In this document: piece after piece, positions 46,030-58,228 of the stretch
Layout of the letters: each line of letters starts with the position of its first letter
How positions within the stretch are numbered: the stretch's first letter is position 1
Source of the DNA: Amphiduros pacificus
Taxonomy: Eukaryota > Annelida > Polychaeta > Phyllodocida > Hesionidae
Length of the DNA stretch: 64,000 bases
NCBI GenBank assembly: GCA_949316495.1
Contig: OX439005.1
Location: 39,802,682-39,866,681 of the forward strand
Direction: 5' to 3'
The notes under the pieces: generated by a model
Databases searched by the model: none
What the model saw: only the letters and a program-made list of their open reading frames with translations
What the model was told of the DNA's origin: nothing
Position numbers and translations under genes: made by a program

Positions 46030-46735
46030 TCTATGGGACCAATCTGAAGGTACTCCTAACCTTGCATTCTGTGTAGAGAGGTATGCCATTCTTACTGTGG
46101 TACCAATCTGTAACAGGGTACTCCTTGCATTCTGTGTAGAGAGGTATGTCATTCTTACATTGGTACCAATCTGTAACAGTGTACTCCTTGCATTCTGTGT
46201 AGAGGTATGCCATTCTTACTGTGGTACCAATCTATAACAGAGTACTCCTTGCATTCTGTGTAGAGAGGAATTCATTCTTACTGTGGTACCAATCTGTAAC
46301 AGGGTACTCCTTGCATTCTGTGTGGAGAGGTATGCCATTCTTACACTGGTACCAATCTGTAACAGGGTACTCCTTGTATTCATTGTAGAGAGGTATTCAT
46401 TCTTGCTGTGGTACCAATCTGTAACAGGGTACTCCTTGTACACCACATGTGGTACCTATTACAGGGCACTCCTTGGACATGTACACAGCTGAGAGAGATG
46501 TACATTCTTGTTATGGGACAAATCTAAAACATGTGGTACCACAGGTTAATCCTTGTATTCAGCATAGACAGGTAATTATTATTGGTGTGGTACCAATCTT
46601 TAACAGGGCACTCCTTGCATTCTGTGTAGAGGTATGTTATTCTTGCTGTGGTACCACAGGTTAATCCTTGTATTCAGCATAGACAGGTAATTATTATTGG
46701 TGTGGTACCAATCTATAACAGGGAACTCCTTGTAT
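46030..46735 (-). repeat. 63-bp minisatellite that starts in the last codons of MUS81
   Basis: About eleven units of 63 bp, with the core GGTACCAATCTGTAACAGGG followed by TACTCCTTGCATTCTG, run from 46030 to 46735. The unit at the high-coordinate end contains the final MUS81 codons and stop (46713-46735; coding strand ACAAGGAGTTCCCTGTTATAG region). The remaining copies lie in the presumed 3' UTR. Because 63 is a multiple of three, frames stay open on both strands; these ORFs are by-products. Confidence 0.9.
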
Positions 46736-49700
46736 ACAGCATGGCAATATTTTTACTGATAGCTCCACCAATATTCCTGAAAGAATAAATTATATTATTG
46801 TATAAATTAGCACTATTTTAAGTATCCATGAATGAAGGCCAAGTGACTGCCTCTTACATTAACATAGACACAAATATTAGAATACAATGGTAGACATTTA
46901 CTCTCTTTAATTATTCTGTGTCCTGGCGGCCTTTTTCTGGACACTGGGTTAAGTTCCAATGAAAAAAAAATAAAAGCACAATCTTTCTATGGACATTTCA
47001 TTGGTATTTCTTTAAACTCACCTCTTAAGAGGCCCAAATTTGATATCATTCAACAAATTTTCCTTCTGTTTCTCTGTTGCACAGTTCCCCAAGGCTTCCA
47101 ACAGTCTGAAACAAAGGTACCATAAAGTTTCCCCATCAATGAGTCATTATGCTGTTTAATCCATCATATTATATGATACTGGCTGTTAACAAAACTAGCA
47201 TAATCAATATTTGTAATAACTGGAAACTCTGACAAACATCATCACGAAAAACAGCTCAATTACTTTGTTCATTGGTATACATAATTTTCTCTGTCTGAAA
47301 AGATGGCTTTTTCTAATGATAGCCCCCTCCTCTATTCTGTAGCCTCCATCCTCCTCCCCCAATACATGTCTTTCCAAGTGTCCATTTCATGACAACAAAA
47401 GCTACATGCAAAGCAATGAACATCTCAACACTTAATATATTTATTTTGTTCTTGAACAGTGTGCACAAGATAAATAAAATGCAGAGAATATGGTGATTTA
47501 TACTAAACACCTCTTAAAATCTCACAGATCCAATCTACAAAAAGTTTGACACTACATATTTGTCATTACCAGCCATGTATGAGTGTGAAACCATGAGAGA
47601 CTTATGGACCTATATTTTATCAGAAGGTACCTGACTACTCTACACTCATGTCTGGTGTGATCATGGATTTTTTTCTGGTCTACCATGTCACTCACATATG
47701 TGGGGTTCCATAGACCTGTATGATGGCTGCAGCTTTCTCTGGTGTCACTCCCGATATCTGCACCAACTGCTTCCCAAACATCTCACGTACTGACATCGCC
47801 TACAAATATATGAAAAAAAATCTCTATAAAAGATTAGTTTGTTGGGGATAGTCTATGTTAACAACCATAATTACTTTTCTGGAATCATGTGTAAAGTATA
47901 AGGATGAGTTCGGGAAATTCCTTGTTACTTTTTGCTTTTGTTGACATTTAAAATTGATCATAATAAATACAGTCTTCAAACAATTTTGGTTTAAGGTTAA
48001 AACATAGGCAAGTGGCCTTTGAGCTATGCTGATCATTGTTTTTTGTAACGTTTGTGAAAATTGTCAAGAAATGTCTGCAAATTGCACAGGCCGAGTGGCA
48101 GGAAAAAACCTTACAACCCACTACAGCAATGCTGACATGGTCAAAATCACAATGTGCAGATGAGTCTCACAATGTCCTATTTAATACCATATTTATAACA
48201 ATCTCAATCATTGTCTGACCTTGGTTTTGACAGATTCTTGGTTAAACTCCTTGAAGGTCATGAGATTGTGTTCCCGGTCAGTCAGATTGCCCTTGAATCC
48301 AGTCTCTTTCAGTGCCGATTTACTCTGACCCATCAATGTCTTTTTCTGTAATGAAAGCAAAAAAAAAGAATAGAATCTCCTGGAAAACAACATGCTTTGT
48401 TATTCATCCAAAGGAAACCTATAAGCAAGAAAATACTGCTACCTATACATATAAATGGAACATGAGGACTGAATATATATTATGGTGAGCTTACACTGTA
48501 GGTGCTCTGCAGGTATCTGGTCATCACAGTCAAATAGGCTATTGACTCTTTCATGTCCTTGGTCCTTTTCACATAGAACCCATCTATGACCTAAAATACC
48601 AATACTACATATAAATGTATAGTAAATTTCAGGAAAAAATCCAGGCACAGAATTGCCGAGATCTCTTAGTTGTCAATTATTCAATTCACATATCCATCTG
48701 TATAATTGATTTTATTTTATTTACATGTCATTCTACAGATTTTATTTGATTCACAAAGTTTAATTTCAATGTCTATCTATGTATATACATCAGTGCTATA
48801 GAAGAATATAGATATTTCTCTTTAAGGCAGAGTTATCTGACCTGAGTGTTGGTGATAGCCTGAGTGAGAGCATCTTCTGACACACTGAAGTGCTGCGTGG
48901 ATCCATAGTCCTCGACCAGGTAAATAGGGTACCGAGCGCCACAGTTACGCATCCGAAACTAATAACAAAATCGTCACATTTTTTATTCAGCTATTCCTTT
49001 ATATTTTACCATGGAAACAGATTTGAAGATTTCAACTGAATTCTGTACCAATTGAGCACCTTTTGTTCACGGAATCTACCATCTACTATACTGTGGCTAA
49101 GGTCATCCATACGCTTGCGCTCAATCACATAGTCCAACACGAGCTCTTGGTCACAGTCCTTTACACCTTAAAAATAACACTAGATTTTTATAAAGTAATT
49201 ACTGAGTTATATCAATTAGGCTTCATTTTTCATACCATATATTTATTTCTACAAAGTAAACAGTTAGAGCCAAACATACATATGAGAAGGAATAAGGTTC
49301 TGCATATTGATCCTGTGACTCTATTTGATCACACTCTACTACTATTACCGTTCATTACCCTGATGACACAGATATTTGGCTGTTTAGCTGATAAGATAAA
49401 GCAGCAGATATTTGCATGAGATCGGGTGAGTACCTTTAGGTCTGGCCACCCACAGGAAGTCTGCCACCTGCAACGGTCTCACATCAAAGTGGACACCATT
49501 CTTCCTGAGCTCTGGTAGCAATACCTGCCTGCTCATCTTGGACCTGCAAATATATCATACCAGGAAAAAAATTGTCATAATGACTTTGATTTGTAGGGTA
49601 CATATCTGTGAAATTCTTTATCAAGCAATTGTTTATTATATTATTATTATTTTTTTCAAGTTAAGCAATGTAGGAAGCCAATTTGTGGGTGACAAATGAT

Positions 49701-52700
49701 TGTTGATATTTGTATATCTAAGAAAGAAAAACTAGTGATTGTATTGACTTACCCTCCAAAATGTTCATGGTTGTCTATGATGAGGAGGATATCAAACCTG
49801 CCTGGATACAGAGTGAAGTGTGGTTCTGGGAGAGTGCTTGAGGAGGACAGGGAGCTAGCCGTGCTAGCCGTGCTGCCCTGGCTGCCTGAGACGGAGGACT
49901 GCCAACTCTGCTGTCTACAATATCAATACTATCTACCATATACTGCAAATCTTGTTTTCAACAACCCAAATAACACTTACACAACATACGTTACACAAAC
50001 ACAGCCAAAACAAAATTGACACCTTATTCTCAAATGACAAAATCTCTCAATAACCCTTGGAAAATAGCACACACTCTAATTAACACCAGTACATCCCAAT
50101 AAACACTAGGCACATTAAGAAACTTAAAAAGAATTGCAGTAACTGGTACACAATTCACATATATTGACCACAGGCTGGATGGAAGATACACAGAATCAGT
50201 TTGAAGCATAATCAAAATAGTTTACATACCTGGTCAGTGATGATGAGTGGGATACCTGGAAGGCACTACCACCTGCTTCTGCTGCTGCTGATGATGATGA
50301 TGATGCTGTAGAAGTGGGGTTCTTAATGCTTGATATAGATGATTGCAAACTATCTCTGCATAGGTCTGATTTACAAAGAGAACAATCAATTAAACTTACA
50401 TTCCAATCTTAAATAATAACTTTTCTTTCAAACAGTTTCAAGCATTTTCTGAGCAAAACGTAAAGTCTCTACATTCTTTATCACTTCTCTCTCAATGGCT
50501 CAAAATATAAAAGATATTAAAAAATAGTCAATGCTTACCTGTAGCACTGTTGGAGGTGGTCTTCTTGAAGGAATATTTGGCTGCATGACTGGCTGATTTG
50601 GTGCTTGTCTGAAGGGGAGGAGGTTTGCAAATATTCACCTTGCTGACAGCTGTTGATTTCTCTGGAGCGTGCTTATTGGCAAGATAAGCATATATCTTTC
50701 CATCACTGTTGCTTCTGAAACATGGAATATTTTACTGTAATTACCCAAATATTTAAAATTCCTTTCAGTTGTCAATAGCTGACAGGATGTAACATTTTGC
50801 TAATTGCACAGCAAGGTCTTTACCAGACATACATGTAGATACCAAAATAAAATCCTGGTCATTTCATATAGGAGTGTCAGAACAGACATTTAGTGCACAA
50901 AGCAGTTTGTTTACATTCTCGTGTCCAGCTTGTATGTTTTTCTACTGACCAGTGAGCTCTAGTACAATATGTTTACCTTGTCATGTCCAGCTTATATGTT
51001 TTTCTACTGACCAGTGAGCTCTAGTACAATATGTTTACCTTGTCATGTCCAGCTTATATGTTTTTCTACTGACCAGTGAGCTCTAGTATAATATGTTTAC
51101 CTTGTCATGTCCAACTTGTATGTTTTTCCACTGACCAACAAGTCCTCATAGTCACATTGGATTAAAAAGCCCACAGAAATTTCCTCTGGAAAAAAAGAGT
51201 AATATTAAGAGCCTTGTAAGTAAGAAGTAAATAAATTATTTATTCACCAAAACATTGATAAAATAACAAGATAAAAAAAAAAATCACCACAAAATATCAT
51301 GGTATTTCCCAATCCCCATTCAGTGCCTCGAATTTCAAACACATCATAAATTTAAATGTTATGGAGGCATCCACCTGGGTAGGAATCCCTCATCCCAAGA
51401 TCACATTTGAATACATGCTGAATTCAGTCATATATTACAAACAGGTCACAGCAAGCAACTAAATGGAATTATGCACTAATTTTGAAAAACAATATGTATA
51501 AAACTGATAAATAGGTGGTCCATCATCTGAGGTCATAAAGAGTTCACAGTAGGAGGCTGACACAGACCTTTGTCAATGTTACAGCGAACCGGATGTATGT
51601 ACAGTGCTCATAGTATTATTATTAAGATGTGTCTAACATTATCACTGTCAGAAGTCAAGCACATATAAATGAAATTATTCGTCCTTTTCTCAAATCAAAG
51701 CTCAGGTTCCATGACCCTATCTGTAAAAGCTTACATGTTAGAGTGTCTGTATGGGTAAATGCGAGTGTACCACCAAATTTCAATTCTCTAGTCAGAGAGT
51801 GCTTGATATTTACTATCCCTTAGGTACTCTCTAATATTTGGATGGTTCATGTACAGTACAGCCTTTTTCATGTGCATAATACATCTGATAAAGTTCTCAG
51901 GTTGCAGGTGTTCTATACAAAATGTAGGTAGCCCATAAACTGCCATGCAGTTTACAAGAGCATATCTTAAAAATATTCCAAGTGGGGATAGAAATATCAT
52001 TCATAAAATTTAGATGAGCTTTTTCTGTTTGTAATAAGATGAATTTACCACTCATCTATTTATTATTATTTAAAGCATAATTTTCGTAGAAAGATATAGA
52101 ATTAAAAGAATTTTGTAGGAATCTCATGCAATCAGAGGAAGATCTGTGATTTTGGAGGTAGGGGACAGAGTTCACTGTACACTCACCATCTATGAGGACT
52201 GCTGCTTTGTCTTTGTCCATCACTTCCTTGCCATTGTCATTCACATAATGAAACTGAAAACTGAAACAGAAACTTTCTATATTTATATTCATTATATTTT
52301 TGAAACATTAAATACTGAATTGTGCCTTTAATGGGTCTTACAAATAGTGATATACACTTTATATATCTATTATTCAAGATTTTTTTTTCTAGTACTGTGA
52401 ATATAAAATGCAATGTCTACTAAAGTTCCTAAGACAATTTCCATAAATATATTTGCTGCACAATGTGCATTTTAACCAAACTTTACACATTTCTTCAAAT
52501 AGGAAACAGGAAATTCTGCCTCTGTACCTTGGCGGTGGTTCCGCTGCCTGATATGGCTTGTTGATGCGTGAAGTCAGCGAGGGTAAATCTTCATCGCTGT
52601 CGTCACTTATTGCATGGTTGCTCCTGTTGGATAGCACACTCCTCCCGTGGCTTCTACTCGTGTAGGGACTTCCTGTTTTACACATCTCTGGTAAATCTGT

Positions 52701-55700
52701 ATCTGAGTCAAATCCTTTATGTTCTACAGTTTTGGTATTGGATTTACAAGATGCAATGTTTTGAGTTCTGTCGGGATTGGTTTGCAAAGAGACGCTTGGG
52801 GCTGAGTCAGGCTGAGCGAGACCGAGTGTGAACCCTAACTGTGACCCGGAGTGTGAAACGCCTGCATTTACTTCCTGTTCAGCATCTATGATCCTCTGTG
52901 CTAGAGCTTTCCCAGTGTCTGTCAGGCGATACCTATCAATGAAGATAAGAATAGTTTTTTCTTCTATTTTTTAATAACTTTAAATAATTTTAATTCTGAG
53001 CTGCCACTATGGTGTATCACTTTCAATGAGAAAGTGAAATATGAAAAAATCACACCTGTCAATTAAAACTTTGCAGTAACATCATTGTTTTTTCAAATTC
53101 TGAAAAGATAAATCTGTCTTTTCCCACATCAGGCCTCGACATACGCACTGGCCCGGTAGCCCGGATCCTTTGATCACCAGATCCTTTGTTTGGGCCAATA
53201 AATGCTCTGTTATAGTGCCCCAGTTAGGCAACCATATTTTTGGTTTTTAAGTGGCCCAAACTATCTTGATTTTATTCTAATCTTTGATAAATTTTGATTG
53301 GCAAAGTAACCCTCACTAAGACACTAGTCACTGTACAGCCTTATATGAAATGCTCTTTATTGTATCACACATCCTATTATCCTTAGAAACTTTGGGCCAC
53401 CACTTCTCATGCTCTGGTGGCCCAACCGGACAACCAACATGTTTCTCTTTTGTCAAGGCCTGCACATGGTGCCTACACATTATGTATATATAAGCTTACT
53501 TGGCTGGGTTGCTTTCCTTGACAACGAAGCCTTTGTTGATGAGTGATCCCATGGAGGACCACGCTGTGTACCGGCTACCAGGATCCGGCTGCAATCAAAT
53601 AAACCTTCCTTAGTCCCTCTATTTAAAGGCTACTGTGCATTAAGTGTTTAAATTTGGATTACTCTTAGTATTTTCACTTTAAAAAATTATTCCTGAATGC
53701 AAATTATCATATTTCCATGACAAATGGGTTTAATATCTATCTTAATACAACACTCACCAGGGCTTAACATTAAGCATTTGCCAACTGGCTTTGAAGGGTT
53801 TTGGAGCCTTCAGGCCAGTATGGGCCACTGATTTTAAAATTCTACTGGCCAAAATTAAAATGAGCATTTGATATATTACATTGTTTTATGCATGGCCAAT
53901 TAGATTTGACAAAATATACAGGTTAACTTAGTCCTTTAAGGGCAGTAACCAAATTCTTCTATGTCATGGCCTTCTCATTGACTCACAATAGAGAAAGACT
54001 TGTCGGCGAGGGGTTGGGCATCGTACATCAATTCTTGCTTTGTCATATGACCTTGACTCCCAGCTTTCTGGAATTCACACAAAAATTCTTTTTATACTGG
54101 TTATATCAATGATTAGTGCATATAGCTGATGAACTACAATTATAAGGTACTTTTTTGAAGTTTCAAATTGATGCGCACCTGAAGATCATGGAATAGGGTG
54201 AGTACTATAGCGTAGGGTCCAGATCTGTACTGAGGGATGTATTCTTTTGGCCGTCCAACACCTGATTTTTGCCTCTTCAATATAAATAAAGCAAATACAT
54301 TCACACATAAACACAAGTATTCAATATATAAATGAAAATTGAATTATTAAGACAATGACTTTAAGAAAAGGGGATTCCTGTTTTTAAGATGAAAACATTT
54401 TATTGTCTTTGGTTTTTGTTTCCTTTTCATGATTAATCAATATGGTTGGATAAAACTTGAGGTGTAGTGGTGAAGAGGTCATAGCAATGTCATTATTTGA
54501 AGACTGATAAGACCATGCTACTTGGGTTTATGACTCCTCATATTGCTTCATTTTTCAGTCACTGTAATATGACTTGTTTAAGCTAGGTAAGCCAATAAGC
54601 AGAAAATTACAATAGTCCAGATGAGAAGTCCCAAAAGAATGCATATTACAAGTATATATCTGCATGTATGAAGAATCAAACAAACACCTTTCTGACAGGC
54701 TCATCACTGTTCTCTATTCCAGTGCCACCTTGTGGGAGAGGAATTCTAAGACCATCAAAATCATCCCTCTGCATTCCCCGAGACTGTTGCTTTTTTGGTT
54801 TTCGTTTCTTTTCTGCAGCAAGGACTGATGGCACTGTGATGTAACCTGGAACTGGGTCAGTTGTTCCTTGAAAAAATATAACAAACAAAACATTTCAGAA
54901 TTGACAATTCATCTATATATAGATGTGTCTGGGAGGAGTAGTCTGACTGGGATTGGAAAGACATAATTATCTTCTTTTCAAACTTTTTGAGATATTTCAG
55001 CATCTCTAACTTGATACCATGATTTTAAGTCAAACGTGATAGCTCTTAATTAAGCTTTACAGGAAATCTTATAATTGTGCTGTTTAACTGGTAATTAGGC
55101 AATAATAATAGCAAATCCAGGAAAACTTGAAGCAGTCTGTTTCATATTCAACTCAAATAGATAAAATTTTATCTTTGTTGTTATCTGACTTACCATATTC
55201 TGCTACATATTCACATAATTTATCGTCCAACATCTTGCAGATTTTGTCTCCTGGAAAGAAAAAGGTTCTGAAAACCTTAGTCTTAATGCAAACAACACAG
55301 ATTTGTGCCTTACAGACACCACTGTTTTACTCTTTCGCTCCAGTATTGAGGGTCACTCAAAGCAGAATCACAAGACTCAAGAGATGGCTATGGTGTCTAC
55401 CTTACACACATAATCCTAACCTGATTAATTGAAATGGACTTTATACTTAATTGAATATTACCAAAGCACTCCAACATTTTGCATTCTTTGCCAGACTCAA
55501 GGGTGAGGGGATATTTCTTCAGGGTCCTGAGAGCCTGCAATCAGACATATTGTACACTTGTAAGATAATGAACGACCTGAGAGAGAGCCTGGAATAATAG
55601 ACACAATACTCAAGATAACTGGCAACATCAAATTACTGAATAACCCTGCTGTTCTTAGTCTTGTTTGTTCATATCAGCTATTCTCAGCACATGTGTCATT

Positions 55701-57385
55701 GTCATATCAATATTGAATAAGGTAAGATATTTATGCACTGATCCTAGATATGTGCAGGTCTCTGTTTGATATGGTTACTTTTCAAAATGATCATGTTTAA
55801 GCAATTCTTTTTTTTTCTTTGCTGAATTATGAATATGATTGGTTGATCATAAGGAAAATGTCTTATATATACATAAAACAAATAGAAGAATGTACCTTTT
55901 GGCATGGAAAGGTTTTTATGAATGGTAACAACTAAATTGTTATGAAAATTACCTCCATTGACCCCAACTGCGTCACAATGTGAATGTGCACGTGCGCAAG
56001 TACCAGCTTGTTGCAAAAACTCAAACATAGGTGCTATTCTTTCAATTCTTGGCCGATATTCATTATTGACAACTCAAAATTTATGTATTGGACTCATCTC
56101 TTCAATTATGTTATTCTGGCGTACAATATATTAATTTTCATCTCTCAGTAAAGAAGAAGCATCAGTGCGTGAAGATTTTGATCGTGTATGCAAAGCTGTG
56201 ACTCTGACTTGCAAATCATGAAGAACATAACGGCTTGTTGCATTCGGCACGTGGCGCGTTTGCCACTTGGTGCATTCAACACCGAGTGGCTTGTTTGAGT
56301 GTGACGTCACACAAGGACATCGAGTGAAAAACATCAGTGGCAGGTCCAGGGTTTTATTTTTGTCAAAATGGGGTACTTACAAGTCTCTTTTCTGTACTAG
56401 TGTTTAATACCTTTCTTGCATATTCTTGTTCACAAATCTTATAGAAAGTCAAGTAATAAGAAAATATAACAACTGAGTATAAATATGAATTTTGCTTAAT
56501 TGAACACTCCCTTCAACATCCATTCCTTGACCCGCCAATATACCAAAATAGATTCCCGCCAACATTAATGAAGTGTCATTTTTAAACCTTTTAAATAATA
56601 ACGTTTCATGATTTAAATTCAAGTTTGATGTTATCTGATACTTACATGCAAACATTTCTCCTCAAACCTTTTGATCCCAAAAGCCCCCCAAAAATACGAG
56701 GTGTCAGTCATCTCTGATTGACAGAATGCACATCAACGCGCATCATGTGCCGAATGCAACAAGCAGAACATAACATTATCACATGCATGTGCCGACAAAG
56801 TTGAATGGTGTAATAAACACCGGCAAAACACATCGCAGCTTTGTTGTCGCCCGCAGCTCTGTTGTCGTTGCCATTGAGATAAAGTAGATTTGTGTCCATG
56901 GTATCTGGCTGGAATGAATCCCGTTGGAAATTTTGGCAAAATAACCATGATACAAAATGGACCGCGCTGTTGAACTGCAAACATTGTTGTACACACACCG
57001 GTGACAAGAAATCTAAACAAATGAATTCATGTTTTCACAATTTAGTTCTTGAGGGGGCGTGAGGTGAAGTCTCAGCAGTGGAAGTGTACTGTAAGTTTTG
57101 TGGGACTTTGATTTGTTGCCTCAGATATTTTCCCATTTACGACACGACTCGCACGGCCTTATAAGTAACGACAAGATTGTGACCCAAAACTGGGCCAATG
57201 CATGAGCATGATGAGAGCATAAATTGCCATAATGCGGTGTTCCTTACCTTGGCATACACGAATTGGGTTTTAATTCCTTTGTTTGCCGCATCATCCCTCC
57301 ATTCTGTTAGCCATTGCGTGAAGAGTGGATTCGGGCAAGGATCTAAACCCCTTTTCCGTTTCCCACGAAGATCACAAGTGTCCAT
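46713..57385 (-). CDS. MUS81: MUS81 structure-specific endonuclease subunit (complete, 21 exons, extended middle)
   Basis: Exons, 5' to 3': 57385-57248, 55534-55462, 55250-55194, 54866-54688, 54274-54179, 54067-53987, 53588-53500, 52932-52528, 52260-52187, 51185-51101, 50714-50539, 50365-50230, 49914-49753, 49543-49434, 49166-49060, 48958-48842, 48590-48495, 48345-48220, 47799-47696, 47105-47022, 46776-46713. All phases agree; 852 aa versus about 551 in human. Domains: N-terminal helix-hairpin-helix ([15 protein letters not shown], residues about 15-95); winged helix (about 150-250); a long linker; XPF-type nuclease from [11 protein letters not shown] (about 565) with VIERKRMDD near 635 and FREQKFRMR; C-terminal tandem HhH (about 770-852). 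With EME1/2 it cleaves branched DNA (3' flaps, replication forks, nicked Holliday junctions) in the nucleus. The catalytic ERK motif is intact. Start [12 protein letters not shown] fits human MAAPVRLGRKR; an in-frame ATG at 57469 is an alternative. Confidence 0.95.
50230..52260 (-). other. MUS81: Extra conserved-looking module of MUS81 (exons 9-12)
   Basis: Exons 9-11 encode [20 protein letters not shown], then [20 protein letters not shown] and [19 protein letters not shown]. This is hydrophobic-patterned and globular-looking, and sits where human MUS81 has only a short linker. Exon 12 and the start of exon 13 are Ser/Ala-rich and look disordered. The module spans about residues 373-450. I cannot name the fold. 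It is spliced in phase with the neighbouring exons, so it belongs to the same protein. Confidence 0.7.
50909..51115 (-). repeat. 62-bp tandem copies of the MUS81 exon 10 end with splice donor
   Basis: Four copies at an exact 62-bp period (TCCAGC or TCCAAC at 50924, 50986, 51048, 51110). The last is the true exon 10 end, encoding [10 protein letters not shown] and the donor GTAAAC at 51100. The other three carry near-identical coding ends and GTAAAC donors within the intron. Splicing to any downstream copy would read AGG TAA at the join, so it would stop translation before the nuclease domain. Confidence 0.9.
53131..53466 (+). repeat. Dispersed repeat family A, longest copy, in MUS81 intron 7
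   Basis: Begins AGGCCTCGACATACGCACTG and ends with TTGTCAAGGCCTGCACATGG. The ends form an imperfect inverted repeat (AGGCCTCGACA against AGGCCTTGACA). The body matches 29600-29930 and, over its first half, 15880-16050. It looks like a small non-autonomous DNA element. No target duplication was resolved. Confidence 0.75.
53757..53890 (+). repeat. Probable dispersed repeat with GGCC-rich half-palindromes
   Basis: GGGCTTAACATTAAGC, GCCAGTATGGGCCACTG and TCTACTGGCCAAAAT resemble the style of family A but do not align with it. A single copy in the window, so the call is tentative. Confidence 0.3.
56232..56766. repeat. Inverted-repeat pair in MUS81 intron 1
   Basis: GCTTGTTGCATTCGGCAC (56233-56250) has a perfect reverse complement at 56747-56764, with partial matching beyond. 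The arms lie 0.5 kb apart. It could be a MITE next to the fold-back copy at 56791-56875. A TGACGTCA lies at 56302-56309 between the arms. Confidence 0.6.
56791..56875 (-). repeat. Second copy of the fold-back MITE family
   Basis: The minus strand matches one arm and the centre of 32188-32386 (CGACAACAAAGCTGCGATG and CAACTTTGTCGGCACATG). It is a partial copy without an obvious second arm. Confidence 0.6.
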
Positions 57386-57961
57386 ATTCAAAGAGAAAGT
57401 AAGAATATCCCACTTCGGTGGACAAAAACTTCGTAAAATAGCGCCATTAATGTTCTGGAACAGTGACATTCTCTATTCGTCATGAATTTGCACATTATCC
57501 GCTAAGACGCAAGGATAGATATGGGATGGGAACAGAGTCAATGCCAGTTTTTCGCACACCAAGGATCACAAACTCCACCAGAGGACAGCATGGTGAACCA
57601 TAATTTTATTGCAGTTATTTTTTTTCTCCAAAAATATGTTACAATTAAATTACTTTGCTCACAATAGCAATCTCTGAGACAAACATTTATTTGAAGCTGT
57701 CATATTTTCTGAGATGATGGCTTTGAAGCTGGTTTGACAGGTACATCCCAGGGATGATCCCATGAAATAAACTGAGCTATAATTATAACAATATATGGCA
57801 CATCAAAATTTTGAGAAGTTGAGATTATTGCATTTGGCATAATTACACACTTAAATGTCCATATTTTACAGGGACATCTAAAAAAAATATTAAGCACTTT
57901 GTAAAAATCTGCTTTGCACCATGTTAATGTTTGCTTGCAGTTTTCAGAACAGTTTTCAGCT

Positions 57962-58228
57962 GTAACTAGCAACTATGCATGTCACGAACTTCAAATTTGT
58001 TTCAGGAAGGGGGATTGACCTCTAGCCTTGACATAATTGACCAATTGAAACTTTACAATGACCAGCACTGTCTGCCTGTCTTACAGCTAATAGTTTATTC
58101 CTGGCGTAACTCAACAACTATGAATGTCACAAACGTCATATTCGTTTTAGGGAGGAGTACTTCGAATTTATCTCTAGCCTTGACACAATTGACCATAACA
58201 ATTAAAAGTTAATAATGACTAGCACTTC
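57962..58228 (+). repeat. Diverged tandem duplication, unit about 145 bp
   Basis: The order GTAACT, CAACTATG, ATGTCAC, TCTAGCCTTGACA(T/C)AATTGACC and AATGAC(C/T)AGCACT occurs twice, about 145 bp apart. Identity is moderate. Confidence 0.6.

Larger units (their letters stand above)
44741..46712. other. Convergent intergenic region between DRC7 and MUS81
   Basis: Contains the DRC7 3' UTR with candidate AATAAA signals at 44912-44917 and 45277-45282, a dispersed repeat (45349-45470), and the 63-bp minisatellite that continues the last exon of MUS81. No other gene is visible. Confidence 0.6.

Noticed and set aside
46022-46664. Overlapping ORFs on both strands downstream of DRC7
   Set aside because: They are open only because the minisatellite unit is 63 bp long.
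49753-52932. A separate gene between the two halves of MUS81
   Set aside because: Every exon joins in phase with its neighbours, there is no internal stop or start context, and exon 13 itself runs into the nuclease domain.
57386-57469. Upstream in-frame ATG of MUS81
   Set aside because: The ATG at 57383-57385 gives an N-terminus that matches vertebrate MUS81 in spacing to CPNPLF; the longer form is possible but not favoured.
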